Part shown: positions 28,180-35,554 of the stretch, piece after piece
Position numbering within the stretch: the first letter of the stretch is position 1
How the letters are laid out: the number at the start of each line of letters is the position of its first letter
NCBI GenBank assembly: GCA_005888335.1
Contig: VAWY01000035.1
Coordinates: forward strand, 1 to 60,579
DNA: 60,579 nucleotides
Direction: 5' to 3'
Origin: Actinomycetota bacterium
GTDB taxonomy: Bacteria > Actinomycetota > Thermoleophilia > Solirubrobacterales > Solirubrobacteraceae
Position numbers and translations under genes: made by a program
The notes under the pieces: model-generated
Told to the model about the DNA's origin: nothing
The model's input: the letters and a program-made list of their open reading frames with translations, nothing else
The model's database searches: none

Positions 28180-29295
28180 ATGAAGCTGATTCCCACTCCC
28201 GACCAGCTGGCCAACGCGGGCGCCAACGTCTTCGACCAGATGTTCCGCGGCGGCCTGGCCGACCTCCGGCGCACGCCCGCATCGATCATCGAGGAGAAGC
28301 CGCAGTGCACGGTCTACCGCTACCTCGTCGCCGACGAGGCGGCGTGCCGCGACCTGCCGGTGCTGCTCGTGCCGCCGCTCGCGGCGCCGACGCTGTGCTT
28401 CGACCTGCGCCGCGGCTGCTCACTGGCCGAGCACCTGCTCGCGCTCGGCCACCCCACCTACCTGCTCGAGTACGGCGAGATCGGCTACGCCGACCGCGAG
28501 CTCGGCCTCGAGCACTGGGTCGATGACGTCCTGCCCACCGCGATCCGCCGCGTCTCGGAGGACAGCGGCGGCGCGCCCGTACAGGTCGTCGGCTGGTGCC
28601 TGGGCGGCATCATGGCGCTGCTCTCCGTCGCCGGCGACGGCGCGCTGCCGGTCAACGCGATCGCCACCGTCGCGAGCCCGTTCGACTTCGCGCGGGTGCG
28701 GCTGCTGGCGCCGCTGCGGCCGATGGCGAACCTGACCAGCGGCGTCGTCGTCTCCACGCTCTACCGCGCGCTCGGCGGCGCGCCGGCGCCGCTCGTCCGC
28801 CGCGGCTTCCAGCTCAGCTCGCTCGACAAGTACCTGACCAGGCCGGTCGCCATCGCCACGCACCTCGACGACCGCGACTTCCTGGCGCAGATGGAGGCCG
28901 TCGATCGCTTCACGGCGAACATGCACGCCTACCCCGGTCGCACCTTCGGGCAGCTCTACCACCGCTTCTTCCGCGTCAACGACCTCGCCGACGGCGTGCT
29001 CGAGATCGACCACCGCTGCATCGACCTCGCCGACGTGCACATCCCCGTGCTGTCGATCGCCGGCTCCAGCGACACGCTCGCTCCGCGCCCGGCCGTCCAC
29101 GCGGTCGGCGACCTGCTGCCGAACGCCGCCGACGTCCGCCTCGAGACGGCGCCCGGCGGGCATCTCGGCGTGCTCACGGGGCGTTCGGCCAAGCGGACGA
29201 CGTGGACGCGCATCGACGAGTTCTTCGCCCGCCACGGCTCGCCGGCGCGTCAACCGCGCGACACGGCTCGCCGGCATCTGCGGGTCGTCGCCTAG
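28180..29295 (+). CDS. PHA synthase-like alpha/beta hydrolase with Cys nucleophile, 371 aa
   Basis: Resembles class III poly(3-hydroxyalkanoate) synthase and its actinobacterial homologues. The lipase-box analogue is GWCLGG with Cys140 in place of Ser, as in PhaC. VLLVPPLAAPTLCFDLRRGCSLAEHLLALGHPTYLLEYGEIGY fits the PhaC core in separate short motifs (VPPL, FDLRR, GHPTYLLEYG). The Asp lies in SIAGSSDTLAP, and the His is HLGVLTG. No phaE/R partner or phaA/B genes are present, so a polymer role is unproven. ATG 28180 with GGAG ten bases upstream is preferred to TTG 28162. Confidence 0.75.
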   Translation: MKLIPTPDQLANAGANVFDQMFRGGLADLRRTPASIIEEKPQCTVYRYLVADEAACRDLPVLLVPPLAAPTLCFDLRRGCSLAEHLLALGHPTYLLEYGEIGYADRELGLEHWVDDVLPTAIRRVSEDSGGAPVQVVGWCLGGIMALLSVAGDGALPVNAIATVASPFDFARVRLLAPLRPMANLTSGVVVSTLYRALGGAPAPLVRRGFQLSSLDKYLTRPVAIATHLDDRDFLAQMEAVDRFTANMHAYPGRTFGQLYHRFFRVNDLADGVLEIDHRCIDLADVHIPVLSIAGSSDTLAPRPAVHAVGDLLPNAADVRLETAPGGHLGVLTGRSAKRTTWTRIDEFFARHGSPARQPRDTARRHLRVVA

Positions 29296-29305
29296 CCTGG
29301 GGCGC

Positions 29306-30301
29306 ATGCCTGCACGTCTCGTCGCGCTCGCCGCCGCCCTCGTCGTCCTCGCCGCCGCGCCCGCTGCGCGCGCCGCGGACACTCGCGTCATCGCCCCGGG
29401 CGTCAGCGTCCGCGGCCTCGATGTCTCGGGGCGCACGGTGGACGACGCGGCCGCGTTCCTGGGCGGCTACCTGACGGGCTTCCTTTCGCGCAACGTGGTC
29501 GTGCAGGTGGGCGGTCGCGAGCACAAGCTGAGCGCCGCGCGCGCCAAGCTCGCCTTCGATCCGCTGCTGACCGCCAAGCGAGCGTTCTACGCCGGCCAGG
29601 GCCGGCCCGACCCGAACGTCCCGGTCGACGTCCCGCCCGCGCTCACGCACTCGCGCCGAGCGGTGCGCTCGTGGGCGGCCTCGGTGCAGCGGCGCGTCAC
29701 GCGGCCGGCGACCGACGCGCGCGTGCGCATCACGGTGCGCCACATCTACCGCACGCACTCGCGGCCCGGCCTGACGATCGACCCGCGGGCGATGGCCGAC
29801 GCCGTCGACGCTTCGCTCAACGACTCGCGCGCGCCGCGGCGGTTCCGCCAGCCGACGACGCCCCTGCGCCCGAAGGTCACCGCCGAGGACCTCGACCGCG
29901 TGTACGGGACGATCATCACGATCGACCGCGCCAACTTCACGCTGCGGCTCTTCAAGCGCCTGCGGGTCGTCCGGCGCTACGGCATCGCGGTCGGCATGGC
30001 GGGGCTCGACACGCCGGCCGGCCAGTACGCGATCAACGACAAGCAGGTCAACCCGGCCTGGCACGTGCCCAACTCGGCCTGGGCGGGCTCGTTGGCCGGC
30101 CAGACGATCCCGGGCGGCGCGCCGAACAACCCGCTCAAGGCGCGCTGGCTGGGCGTCGCCAACGGCGTCGGCATCCACGGCACGGCGGAGGACTGGTCGA
30201 TCGGCAGCCGCGCCTCGCACGGCTGCATCCGCATGCACGTGGCCGACGTCATCGACCTGTTCCGGCGCGTCCCGATCGGGACGCCCGTGCTGATCCGCTA
30301 G
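29306..30301 (+). CDS. Secreted L,D-transpeptidase (YkuD) with N-terminal peptidoglycan-binding domain, 331 aa
   Basis: Forms 3-3 cross-links in peptidoglycan. The signal peptide is cleaved at about residue 24 (AAPAARAAD). A PG_binding_4/VanW-associated domain (about 30-190: VSVRGLDVSGRTVDDAAAFL) is followed by the catalytic YkuD domain (about 200-331), with GIHGT and catalytic SHGCIRM (H305, C307). It acts in the cell wall. It is followed by a convergent diguanylate cyclase; the two stop codons share the palindrome CTAG at 30298-30301, leaving no room for a terminator between them. Confidence 0.92.
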   Translation: MPARLVALAAALVVLAAAPAARAADTRVIAPGVSVRGLDVSGRTVDDAAAFLGGYLTGFLSRNVVVQVGGREHKLSAARAKLAFDPLLTAKRAFYAGQGRPDPNVPVDVPPALTHSRRAVRSWAASVQRRVTRPATDARVRITVRHIYRTHSRPGLTIDPRAMADAVDASLNDSRAPRRFRQPTTPLRPKVTAEDLDRVYGTIITIDRANFTLRLFKRLRVVRRYGIAVGMAGLDTPAGQYAINDKQVNPAWHVPNSAWAGSLAGQTIPGGAPNNPLKARWLGVANGVGIHGTAEDWSIGSRASHGCIRMHVADVIDLFRRVPIGTPVLIR

Positions 30302-31371
30302 CTCTTGGCGACGAGCAGCGCGCGGTCGGCCCGCGCGAGCAGCGCCTCGGGCGTCTCGTCGCCGTCGTGCTGCGCGACGCCGACGCCCAGCGTGATCGAG
30401 CAGCCGCCCGGCGCGCGGCAGGTCTCCTCCACCGCCGCGGTGAGCCGCTCGGCGACCGCCTCCGCTGCGTCCAGGTCGGTCTCGGGCAGCAGCAGGGCGA
30501 ACTCGTCGCCGCCCCAGCGGAAGCATGCGTCCGGGCGGCGGACCGCCGAGCGCACGACGGCGGCGACCTGACGCAGACAGTCGTCGCCGGCCAGGTGGCC
30601 GTGCTCGTCGTTGATCGCCTTGAAGGCGTCGAGGTCGGCGACGACCAGGCTCAGCGGCCGGCCGGTGCGCGCGCTGCGCGCCACCTCGACGGCGGCCATC
30701 TCGTCGAACGCGCGCCGGTTGCCCAGCCCGGTCAGCTGGTCGACGCGCGCGAGGGCGCGCGCGTGTGAGCCCTCGCGGCGCAGCCGGGCGCGCATGGCGC
30801 GTGTGCCCGCGGTGTGGAGGAGCGCCAGACCGCCGATGGCCTGCCAGACGACGATCTGCACCAGCGCCTCGGCGGCGGCGTCCGGCGCCCACCCCGCCGC
30901 GACGAGGCTCGGCACTCGGACGAGCGCCGCGATCGCCGTGATGCACAGGACGCGCCGCAGGGTGTGCGTCGCGCTGGCCCAGACGAGGACGAGCACGACG
31001 AGCTTGTCGTAGGGCGCCTGGGGCGAGGCGAGCGTGTCGAGCACGCCGATCGCAAGCAGCGCGCCGATGGCCAGCGCCACCGTCGCCTCGATGCTGACGA
31101 GCCGGCTGCCGGAGAGCAGCAGGACCGTCGCGCCCGCGCACGCGGCCACGACGATCGCCGCCGCCGCCCAGCCCACCGGCGCCGAGGCGTAGGCGGTCGG
31201 CGGCGACACGGGGAGCAGCGCGACGGCCATCAGGGTGATCACGGCGAGCGCGCCGCCGCCGATGCGGCGGACCATGCCGAGGTCAGCGTCGCGGTAGTAC
31301 GCCTGCCCGCCCGCCCGCAGCAGGGCGAGCGCCTCCGGCCGGAGCGCGCGCTCGGACGTCGTGTCTCCCAT
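30298..31371 (-). CDS. Membrane diguanylate cyclase (GGDEF), 357 aa
   Basis: Makes cyclic di-GMP from two GTP. About six N-terminal membrane helices (36-185) form a sensor of unknown ligand. The GGDEF domain (about 205-357) starts LTGLGNRRAFDE. The active site is intact, RWGGDEF (287-291), with the inhibitory I-site RRPD at 278-281, five residues upstream, so product inhibition is expected. There is no EAL domain. ATG 31371 is divergent from tag. Secondary-messenger control of the nearby polysaccharide genes is possible, but no c-di-GMP effector is visible here. Confidence 0.93.
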   Translation of the reverse strand: MGDTTSERALRPEALALLRAGGQAYYRDADLGMVRRIGGGALAVITLMAVALLPVSPPTAYASAPVGWAAAAIVVAACAGATVLLLSGSRLVSIEATVALAIGALLAIGVLDTLASPQAPYDKLVVLVLVWASATHTLRRVLCITAIAALVRVPSLVAAGWAPDAAAEALVQIVVWQAIGGLALLHTAGTRAMRARLRREGSHARALARVDQLTGLGNRRAFDEMAAVEVARSARTGRPLSLVVADLDAFKAINDEHGHLAGDDCLRQVAAVVRSAVRRPDACFRWGGDEFALLLPETDLDAAEAVAERLTAAVEETCRAPGGCSITLGVGVAQHDGDETPEALLARADRALLVAKS

Positions 31372-31439
31372 GGCACCACATATCGGCCGTCTGCGTGCGT
31401 CCGAACACCTCCCCGGACGGACGGTGGAGACTTCCTGGC

Positions 31440-32018
31440 GTGATCGACAACGGCCGCACGCGCTGCTGGCCGGTCCGCGACGAGATCTCGCGCGCCTACC
31501 ACGACGAGGAGTGGGGGCGCCCGGTCCACGACGAGGCCCGGCTGCTGGAGAAGATCTGCCTCGAGGGCTTTCAGTCCGGGCTGTCGTGGGACACGATCCT
31601 GCGCAAGCGCCCGGCGTTCCGCGCCGCGTTCGCGGCGTTCGACCCCGAGGCGCTCGACCGCTACGGCGACGAGGACGTCGAGCGCCTGATGGCCGACGCC
31701 GGGATCGTCCGCAACCGCCGCAAGATCGAGGCGACGATCGCCAACGGTCGCGCGACGGCCGCCATGCACGCGGCGGGCGAGACGCTCGCGGAGCTCGTCT
31801 GGGCGCACCGCCCGCCCGGCCGCCCTGCCCCCCGGTCCTTCGCGGACGTGCCGCCGACCACGCCGGAGTCCACCGCGCTGGCGCGCGAGCTCAAGCGCCG
31901 GGGCTTTCGCTTCGTGGGGCCGACGACGGTGTACGCGATGATGCAGGCCGTCGGCGTCGTCAACGACCACCTCGCGGCGTGCTGGGTGCGCGACGAGGTC
32001 GAGGCGCTACGACAGTGA
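31440..32018 (+). CDS. tag: DNA-3-methyladenine glycosylase I, 192 aa
   Basis: Excises 3-methyladenine from alkylated DNA. TRCWPV, YHDEEWGRPVHDE, EGFQSGLSWDTIL and GFRFVGPTTVYAMMQAVGVVNDH are Tag signatures. The structural zinc ligands C9, H21, H177 and C181 have the same spacing as in E. coli Tag. The start is GTG 31440. The last 12 bases overlap the convergent acetyltransferase gene. Confidence 0.94.
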   Translation: MIDNGRTRCWPVRDEISRAYHDEEWGRPVHDEARLLEKICLEGFQSGLSWDTILRKRPAFRAAFAAFDPEALDRYGDEDVERLMADAGIVRNRRKIEATIANGRATAAMHAAGETLAELVWAHRPPGRPAPRSFADVPPTTPESTALARELKRRGFRFVGPTTVYAMMQAVGVVNDHLAACWVRDEVEALRQ

Positions 32019-32468
32019 GCGCTCGACGACCAGCACGTCGCGCCACTCGCCGTCGAGGCGGCCGTGGCGCTCGTGCACGCCGACCTCGCGAAAGCCGCAG
32101 CGCCGGGCCAGCGCGATGCTCGCCGCGTTGGTCGTGAAGAGCTTGCCGACGAGCTTGTAGTAGCCCGCGTCACGGGCGGCGCCGGCGAGCGCCTCGAGCA
32201 GCTCGCGGCCGAGGCCGGCGCCGCGCGCGCCGCGGTCGACGTAGATCGTGTACTCGCCGACGCCCGCGTACACGCAGCGATCGGAGTACGCCGCGACGGC
32301 CGCCCAGCCGACCACGCGGCCGTCGCGCTCGGCGACCAGCAGCAGGTCGGACTGCAGGTCGCCGGGGCAGCGCGGCTCGGTCTCGAACGTCGCCTGGCGC
32401 TCGGCGATCCCCTGGTTGTAGATCGCCGCGATCGCGAGCGCGTCAGCCGTCGTTGCGGGACGGATCAC
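32007..32468 (-). CDS. GNAT acetyltransferase (phosphinothricin/methionine-sulfone type), 153 aa
   Basis: Acetyl-CoA-dependent N-acetyltransferase of the PAT/YncA group. IRPATTADALAIAAIYNQGI, the ETEPR loop, and GEYTIYVDRGARGAGLGRELL (the acetyl-CoA pyrophosphate loop R-G-x-G-L-G) are characteristic. FTTNAASIALARRCGFREVG then GRLDGEWRDVLVVERSL closes the fold. Such enzymes acetylate phosphinothricin or methionine sulfone; the true substrate is unknown. GTG 32468 is the start that gives the standard N-terminus. It overlaps tag convergently. Confidence 0.88.
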   Translation of the reverse strand: MIRPATTADALAIAAIYNQGIAERQATFETEPRCPGDLQSDLLLVAERDGRVVGWAAVAAYSDRCVYAGVGEYTIYVDRGARGAGLGRELLEALAGAARDAGYYKLVGKLFTTNAASIALARRCGFREVGVHERHGRLDGEWRDVLVVERSLS

Positions 32469-32506
32469 CGGGCGTATGATCGTGAGCCCGACGAGAGGAG
32501 GTTCCC

Positions 32507-32773
32507 ATGCAGGCCGAGCCCACATGGCGCGTGGACATCACGTTCACCGAGGAGGAAGGCCGCACGCGGGCTGACGCGATCCTCGAGTTCGGCGGCCAGC
32601 GGTACCACGGCTGGGGCCAGGCCAAGCGCAGCCCTGGCGATCCCGACGTGCCGGTGGTCGGCGAGGAGCTCGCGGCGGCGCGGGCGCTGTCCGAGCTCGC
32701 CCACCACCTGCTGCACGCGGCCGCCGACCGCATCGAGAGCTTCGAGGGCCGGCCGGTCTCGCTGCACGGCTAG
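32507..32773 (+). CDS. DUF1876 (dsRBD-like) small protein, 88 aa
   Basis: Compact actinobacterial domain of unknown function. The pattern WRVDITFTEEEGRTRADAIL, a GWGQAKRSPGDPDVPVVGEE loop, and ELAAARALSELAHHLLHAA matches DUF1876 across its full length. ATG 32507 has one of the best ribosome sites in the window (GAGAGGAGG, 32493-32501). The start is 38 bases from the divergent acetyltransferase. Members are often stress- or nutrient-regulated, but no function is established. Confidence 0.85.
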   Translation: MQAEPTWRVDITFTEEEGRTRADAILEFGGQRYHGWGQAKRSPGDPDVPVVGEELAAARALSELAHHLLHAAADRIESFEGRPVSLHG

Positions 32774-32786
32774 CGCTAGCGCCTGG

Positions 32787-33956
32787 TCAGCGGCCCTCGG
32801 CCAGGAAGCGCGCGACCGCCTCGTGCGTCGCGCGCGGGCGCTCGAGCTGGGGGACGTGCCCGCAGTCGAGCTCGAGGTGGCGCGCCGCGGGAAGCGCTTC
32901 GCGCACGTGGCGCGCGAAGCCGAATGGCACGAGCGGGTCGCGCCGCCCCCACACGAACAGGCTCTCGGGCTCGAGTCCGGGCAGCCGCGTCCAGAAGCCC
33001 TCCGGTCCGCGCGGCTCCTCGAGGTAGATGTTGCGCGCCGCGGCGTAGAACGCCGCGCGGCCGCGCGGCGTGAGGTAGGAGCGCAGGAACTCGTCGACGC
33101 CGACCGCCGTCCAGCCGTTCTCGCCGCCCGGGATCGCGCCACGCACGAGCCGCTCGACCACGGCGCGCGGGGCGGGCTGGATCGCGCCGAGTTGCGGCGG
33201 GACGAGGCGCAGGAGCGGCGCCCACGGGCGCTCGCGCAGCCAGGCCAGCGACGGCGCGAGCAGCGCGAGCCGGTGCACGCGCCCGGGGTGGCGCAGGCCG
33301 ACCTCGATCGCGACGCGCCCGCCCATGCTGTTGCCGACCACGTCGGCGCGGTCGACCTCGAGGGCGTCGAGCAACGCGACGACCGAGCGCGCGAAGAAGC
33401 GCGCGTCGTAGCGGGCGCTCAGCGGCTTGACCGAGTCGCCGAAGCCGGGCAGGTCGATCGCGATCGTGCGCCGCGAGCCCGCGAGCGCGGCGACCGTCGG
33501 CAGGAACGACGCCTTCGTCGCGCCGAGGCCGTGGAGCAGCACGACCGGCCGCCCGGCGCCCGCCTCCATCGTCGAGATCGGCCCGACCGTCGTGTGCACG
33601 TGGCGGAAGCGCAGGCCGCGGGCGTCGCCCCCCGTCGCGGTCGTCGCGGCCAGGAAGCCGACGCCGAGGTGCAGGTCGTGCCGCACGCGCAGCCTGCCGG
33701 CGCGGAACGCTCCCATCCCGCTGCGCAGGTCGCTCGCCACGTCGCGCCACGTCGCCTCGTCGCCGGCGAGCACGGCGTCGGGCCGCTCGCTCTCGTCGGC
33801 GGGCTCGAGGCGAACCGCGCCGCCGGCGAGCACGGCGTCCCAGGCCGGCGCGCCGTCTATCTCCAGCCGCAGGCGGGCGCGCGGCCGCCCCACGTCGAAG
33901 ACCTGCGGGTCGAAGCGGTCGGCGAGCGTGCGCAGGGCCTCAGGCGGCGACGACAT
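32787..33956 (-). CDS. SCP2 sterol-carrier domain fused to alpha/beta hydrolase, 389 aa
   Basis: Residues 1-108 form an SCP2-like lipid-binding domain (LRLEIDGAPAWDAVLAGGAVRL, RPDAVLAGDEATWRDVASDL, MGAFRAGRLRVRHDL). Residues 115-389 form a serine hydrolase with oxyanion loop VVLLHGLGATKASF, nucleophile S210 in GNSMGG, acid Asp in VWGRRDPLV and His in LDCGHVPQLERP. The fusion suggests a hydrolase whose lipid or sterol-like substrate is held by the SCP2 part, possibly lipid degradation. This is inference. ATG 33956 is divergent from the FAD oxidase. Confidence 0.85.
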   Translation of the reverse strand: MSSPPEALRTLADRFDPQVFDVGRPRARLRLEIDGAPAWDAVLAGGAVRLEPADESERPDAVLAGDEATWRDVASDLRSGMGAFRAGRLRVRHDLHLGVGFLAATTATGGDARGLRFRHVHTTVGPISTMEAGAGRPVVLLHGLGATKASFLPTVAALAGSRRTIAIDLPGFGDSVKPLSARYDARFFARSVVALLDALEVDRADVVGNSMGGRVAIEVGLRHPGRVHRLALLAPSLAWLRERPWAPLLRLVPPQLGAIQPAPRAVVERLVRGAIPGGENGWTAVGVDEFLRSYLTPRGRAAFYAAARNIYLEEPRGPEGFWTRLPGLEPESLFVWGRRDPLVPFGFARHVREALPAARHLELDCGHVPQLERPRATHEAVARFLAEGR

Positions 33957-34049
33957 GCGCACGAGAGTAGGCGCGAACGGCGTCTTGCTGCGCCGGGGCG
34001 ACCGACGTAGGGTCGGCAGGGTCCGACACTCGACCCGGAAGGAGCACGG
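33957..34049. promoter_or_regulatory. Divergent promoter region with two nested inverted repeats
   Basis: 93 bases between the SCP2-hydrolase and the FAD oxidase. Inverted repeats are CCGAC-N5-GTCGG (34002-34016) and GGGTC-N8-GACCC (34019-34036). AAGGAG (34039-34044) is the oxidase ribosome site. The repeats are candidate operators for a shared regulator; none is encoded next to them. I find no convincing -35/-10 pair. Confidence 0.4.
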
Positions 34050-35417
34050 ATGCGGACGATCGGGGGCTTTGAGGGAACGCAGCTTCGTCCCAGCGACCCC
34101 GGCTACGACGAGGCGCGCGCGCTCTTCAACGCGATGGTGGACCGGCGCCCCGGGCTCATCGCGCAGTGCGCGACGGCCGACGACGTCGCGCGCGCCATCG
34201 CGCACGCCCGCCGCGAGCGCGTGCCCCTGGCCGTGCGCGCGGGCGGGCACTCGGTCGCGGGCCTCTCGCTGTGCGCCGGCGGCGTGGTCGTCGACGTGCG
34301 CGCGCTCAAGCAGATCGCCGTCGATCCGCAGGAGCGCGTCGCGCGCGCGGGGGCGGGCCTGACGTGGAGCGAGTTCGACCACGCGACCCAGGAGCACGGC
34401 CTGGCAACGACCGGCGGGCGGGTCTCGACGACGGGCATCGCGGGGCTGACGCTGGGCGGCGGCTCGGGCTGGCTCGAGCGCTCGTACGGCCTGACGTGCG
34501 ACAGCCTCGTCGCCGTCGAGCTGGTCACCGCCGAGGGCGAGGTGGTCCGCGCCGCCGAGGACGAGCACCCGGACCTGTTCTGGGCGCTGCACGGCGGCGG
34601 CGGCAACTTCGGCGTCGTGACCGCGTTCGCGTTCCGGCTGCGTCCGGTCGGCCCGGAGCTGTTCGCCGGCCTGGTGGCGTACGACCCGAAGGACGGCCGC
34701 CAGGTCGCGCGCGCGTTCCGCGACTACATGCTCGACGCGCCCGACGAGGCCGGCCTCGCGCTCGCCTACCTGACCGCGCCGCCCGAGGAGTTCGTCCCGC
34801 CCGAGTGGCGGGGCAAGCGCATCATGGGGATCGCGGGCTGCTGGAACGGGCCGGTCGACGAGGGCGAGCGCGCCCTGCGCGGCCTGCTCGGCAGCGCCGA
34901 GCCGATCGTCGACCTGTTCGGGCCGATGCCCTACGTCCAGTTCCAGTGCATGATCGACGACCCGCCCGGGCTGCGGAACTGGTGGACCGCCGAGTACCTC
35001 AGCGAGCTCACCGGCGAAGCCGCCGACGCGTTCTGCTCGTACTCCGACGAGATGCCGCTCAGCGCGACGCAGTCGCTGCTCGTGCCGTGGGGCGGCGCGG
35101 TCGCCCGCAAGCGCGACACGCCGATGGCCCAGCGGGACGCGGCCTACGTGGTCCACCCGTTCTGCGTGTGGGAGGGCGCCGACCGCGACGCCGAGCACAT
35201 CGCGTGGGGCCGGCGCGGGCGCGAGGTCTTCGCGCGCTGGTCGACCGGTGGGACGTACCTGAACTTCATCGGCGACGAGGGCAGCGACCGCGTCCGTGCG
35301 GCGTTCGGCCCGGCGTACGACCGCCTGGCCGAGGTCAAGGCCGCCTGGGACCCCGACAACGTCTTCGCGGGCAACCAGAACATCGTCCCGGCGCGGCGGC
35401 GGATGGCGCCCGCCTGA
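34050..35417 (+). CDS. FAD-linked oxidase, berberine-bridge (BBE) type, 455 aa
   Basis: Bicovalent flavoprotein oxidase. The FAD_binding_4 domain (about 35-205) contains VRAGGHSVAGLSLC, where His carries the first 8alpha link. GLTLGGGSGWLERSYGLTCDSL provides the Cys for the second 6-S-cysteinyl link. The BBE C-terminus ends with the family motif YDRLAEVKAAWDPDNVFAGNQNI. Relatives oxidise sugars, oligosaccharides or natural products. There is no signal peptide. ATG 34050 is well placed after AAGGAG. Confidence 0.9.
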   Translation: MRTIGGFEGTQLRPSDPGYDEARALFNAMVDRRPGLIAQCATADDVARAIAHARRERVPLAVRAGGHSVAGLSLCAGGVVVDVRALKQIAVDPQERVARAGAGLTWSEFDHATQEHGLATTGGRVSTTGIAGLTLGGGSGWLERSYGLTCDSLVAVELVTAEGEVVRAAEDEHPDLFWALHGGGGNFGVVTAFAFRLRPVGPELFAGLVAYDPKDGRQVARAFRDYMLDAPDEAGLALAYLTAPPEEFVPPEWRGKRIMGIAGCWNGPVDEGERALRGLLGSAEPIVDLFGPMPYVQFQCMIDDPPGLRNWWTAEYLSELTGEAADAFCSYSDEMPLSATQSLLVPWGGAVARKRDTPMAQRDAAYVVHPFCVWEGADRDAEHIAWGRRGREVFARWSTGGTYLNFIGDEGSDRVRAAFGPAYDRLAEVKAAWDPDNVFAGNQNIVPARRRMAPA

Positions 35418-35531
35418 CCAGTCGCGGGGTGGCCGGCGCGGTGATCCGCGCCGTCCGGCCCGCGCAGCGCCGTCCTCTACGACATCCGTCCAGCGCGGTT
35501 CGCTAGCCGCATGGGCGCGGGTACGAAGCCC

Positions 35532-35549
35532 GACCTCCGACCGGAGGTC
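35532..35549 (+). promoter_or_regulatory. Hairpin sequestering the Shine-Dalgarno of the 35555 gene
   Basis: GACCTCC (35532-35538), loop GACC, GGAGGTC (35543-35549). The 3' arm contains GGAGG, seven bases before GTG 35555, so the ribosome site is paired in the folded leader. A related arrangement (GACCTC...GGAGGTC, 42458-42487) precedes the secreted glycosidase gene at 42496. It may act as a translational switch. Confidence 0.5.
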
Positions 35550-35554
35550 TCCCC

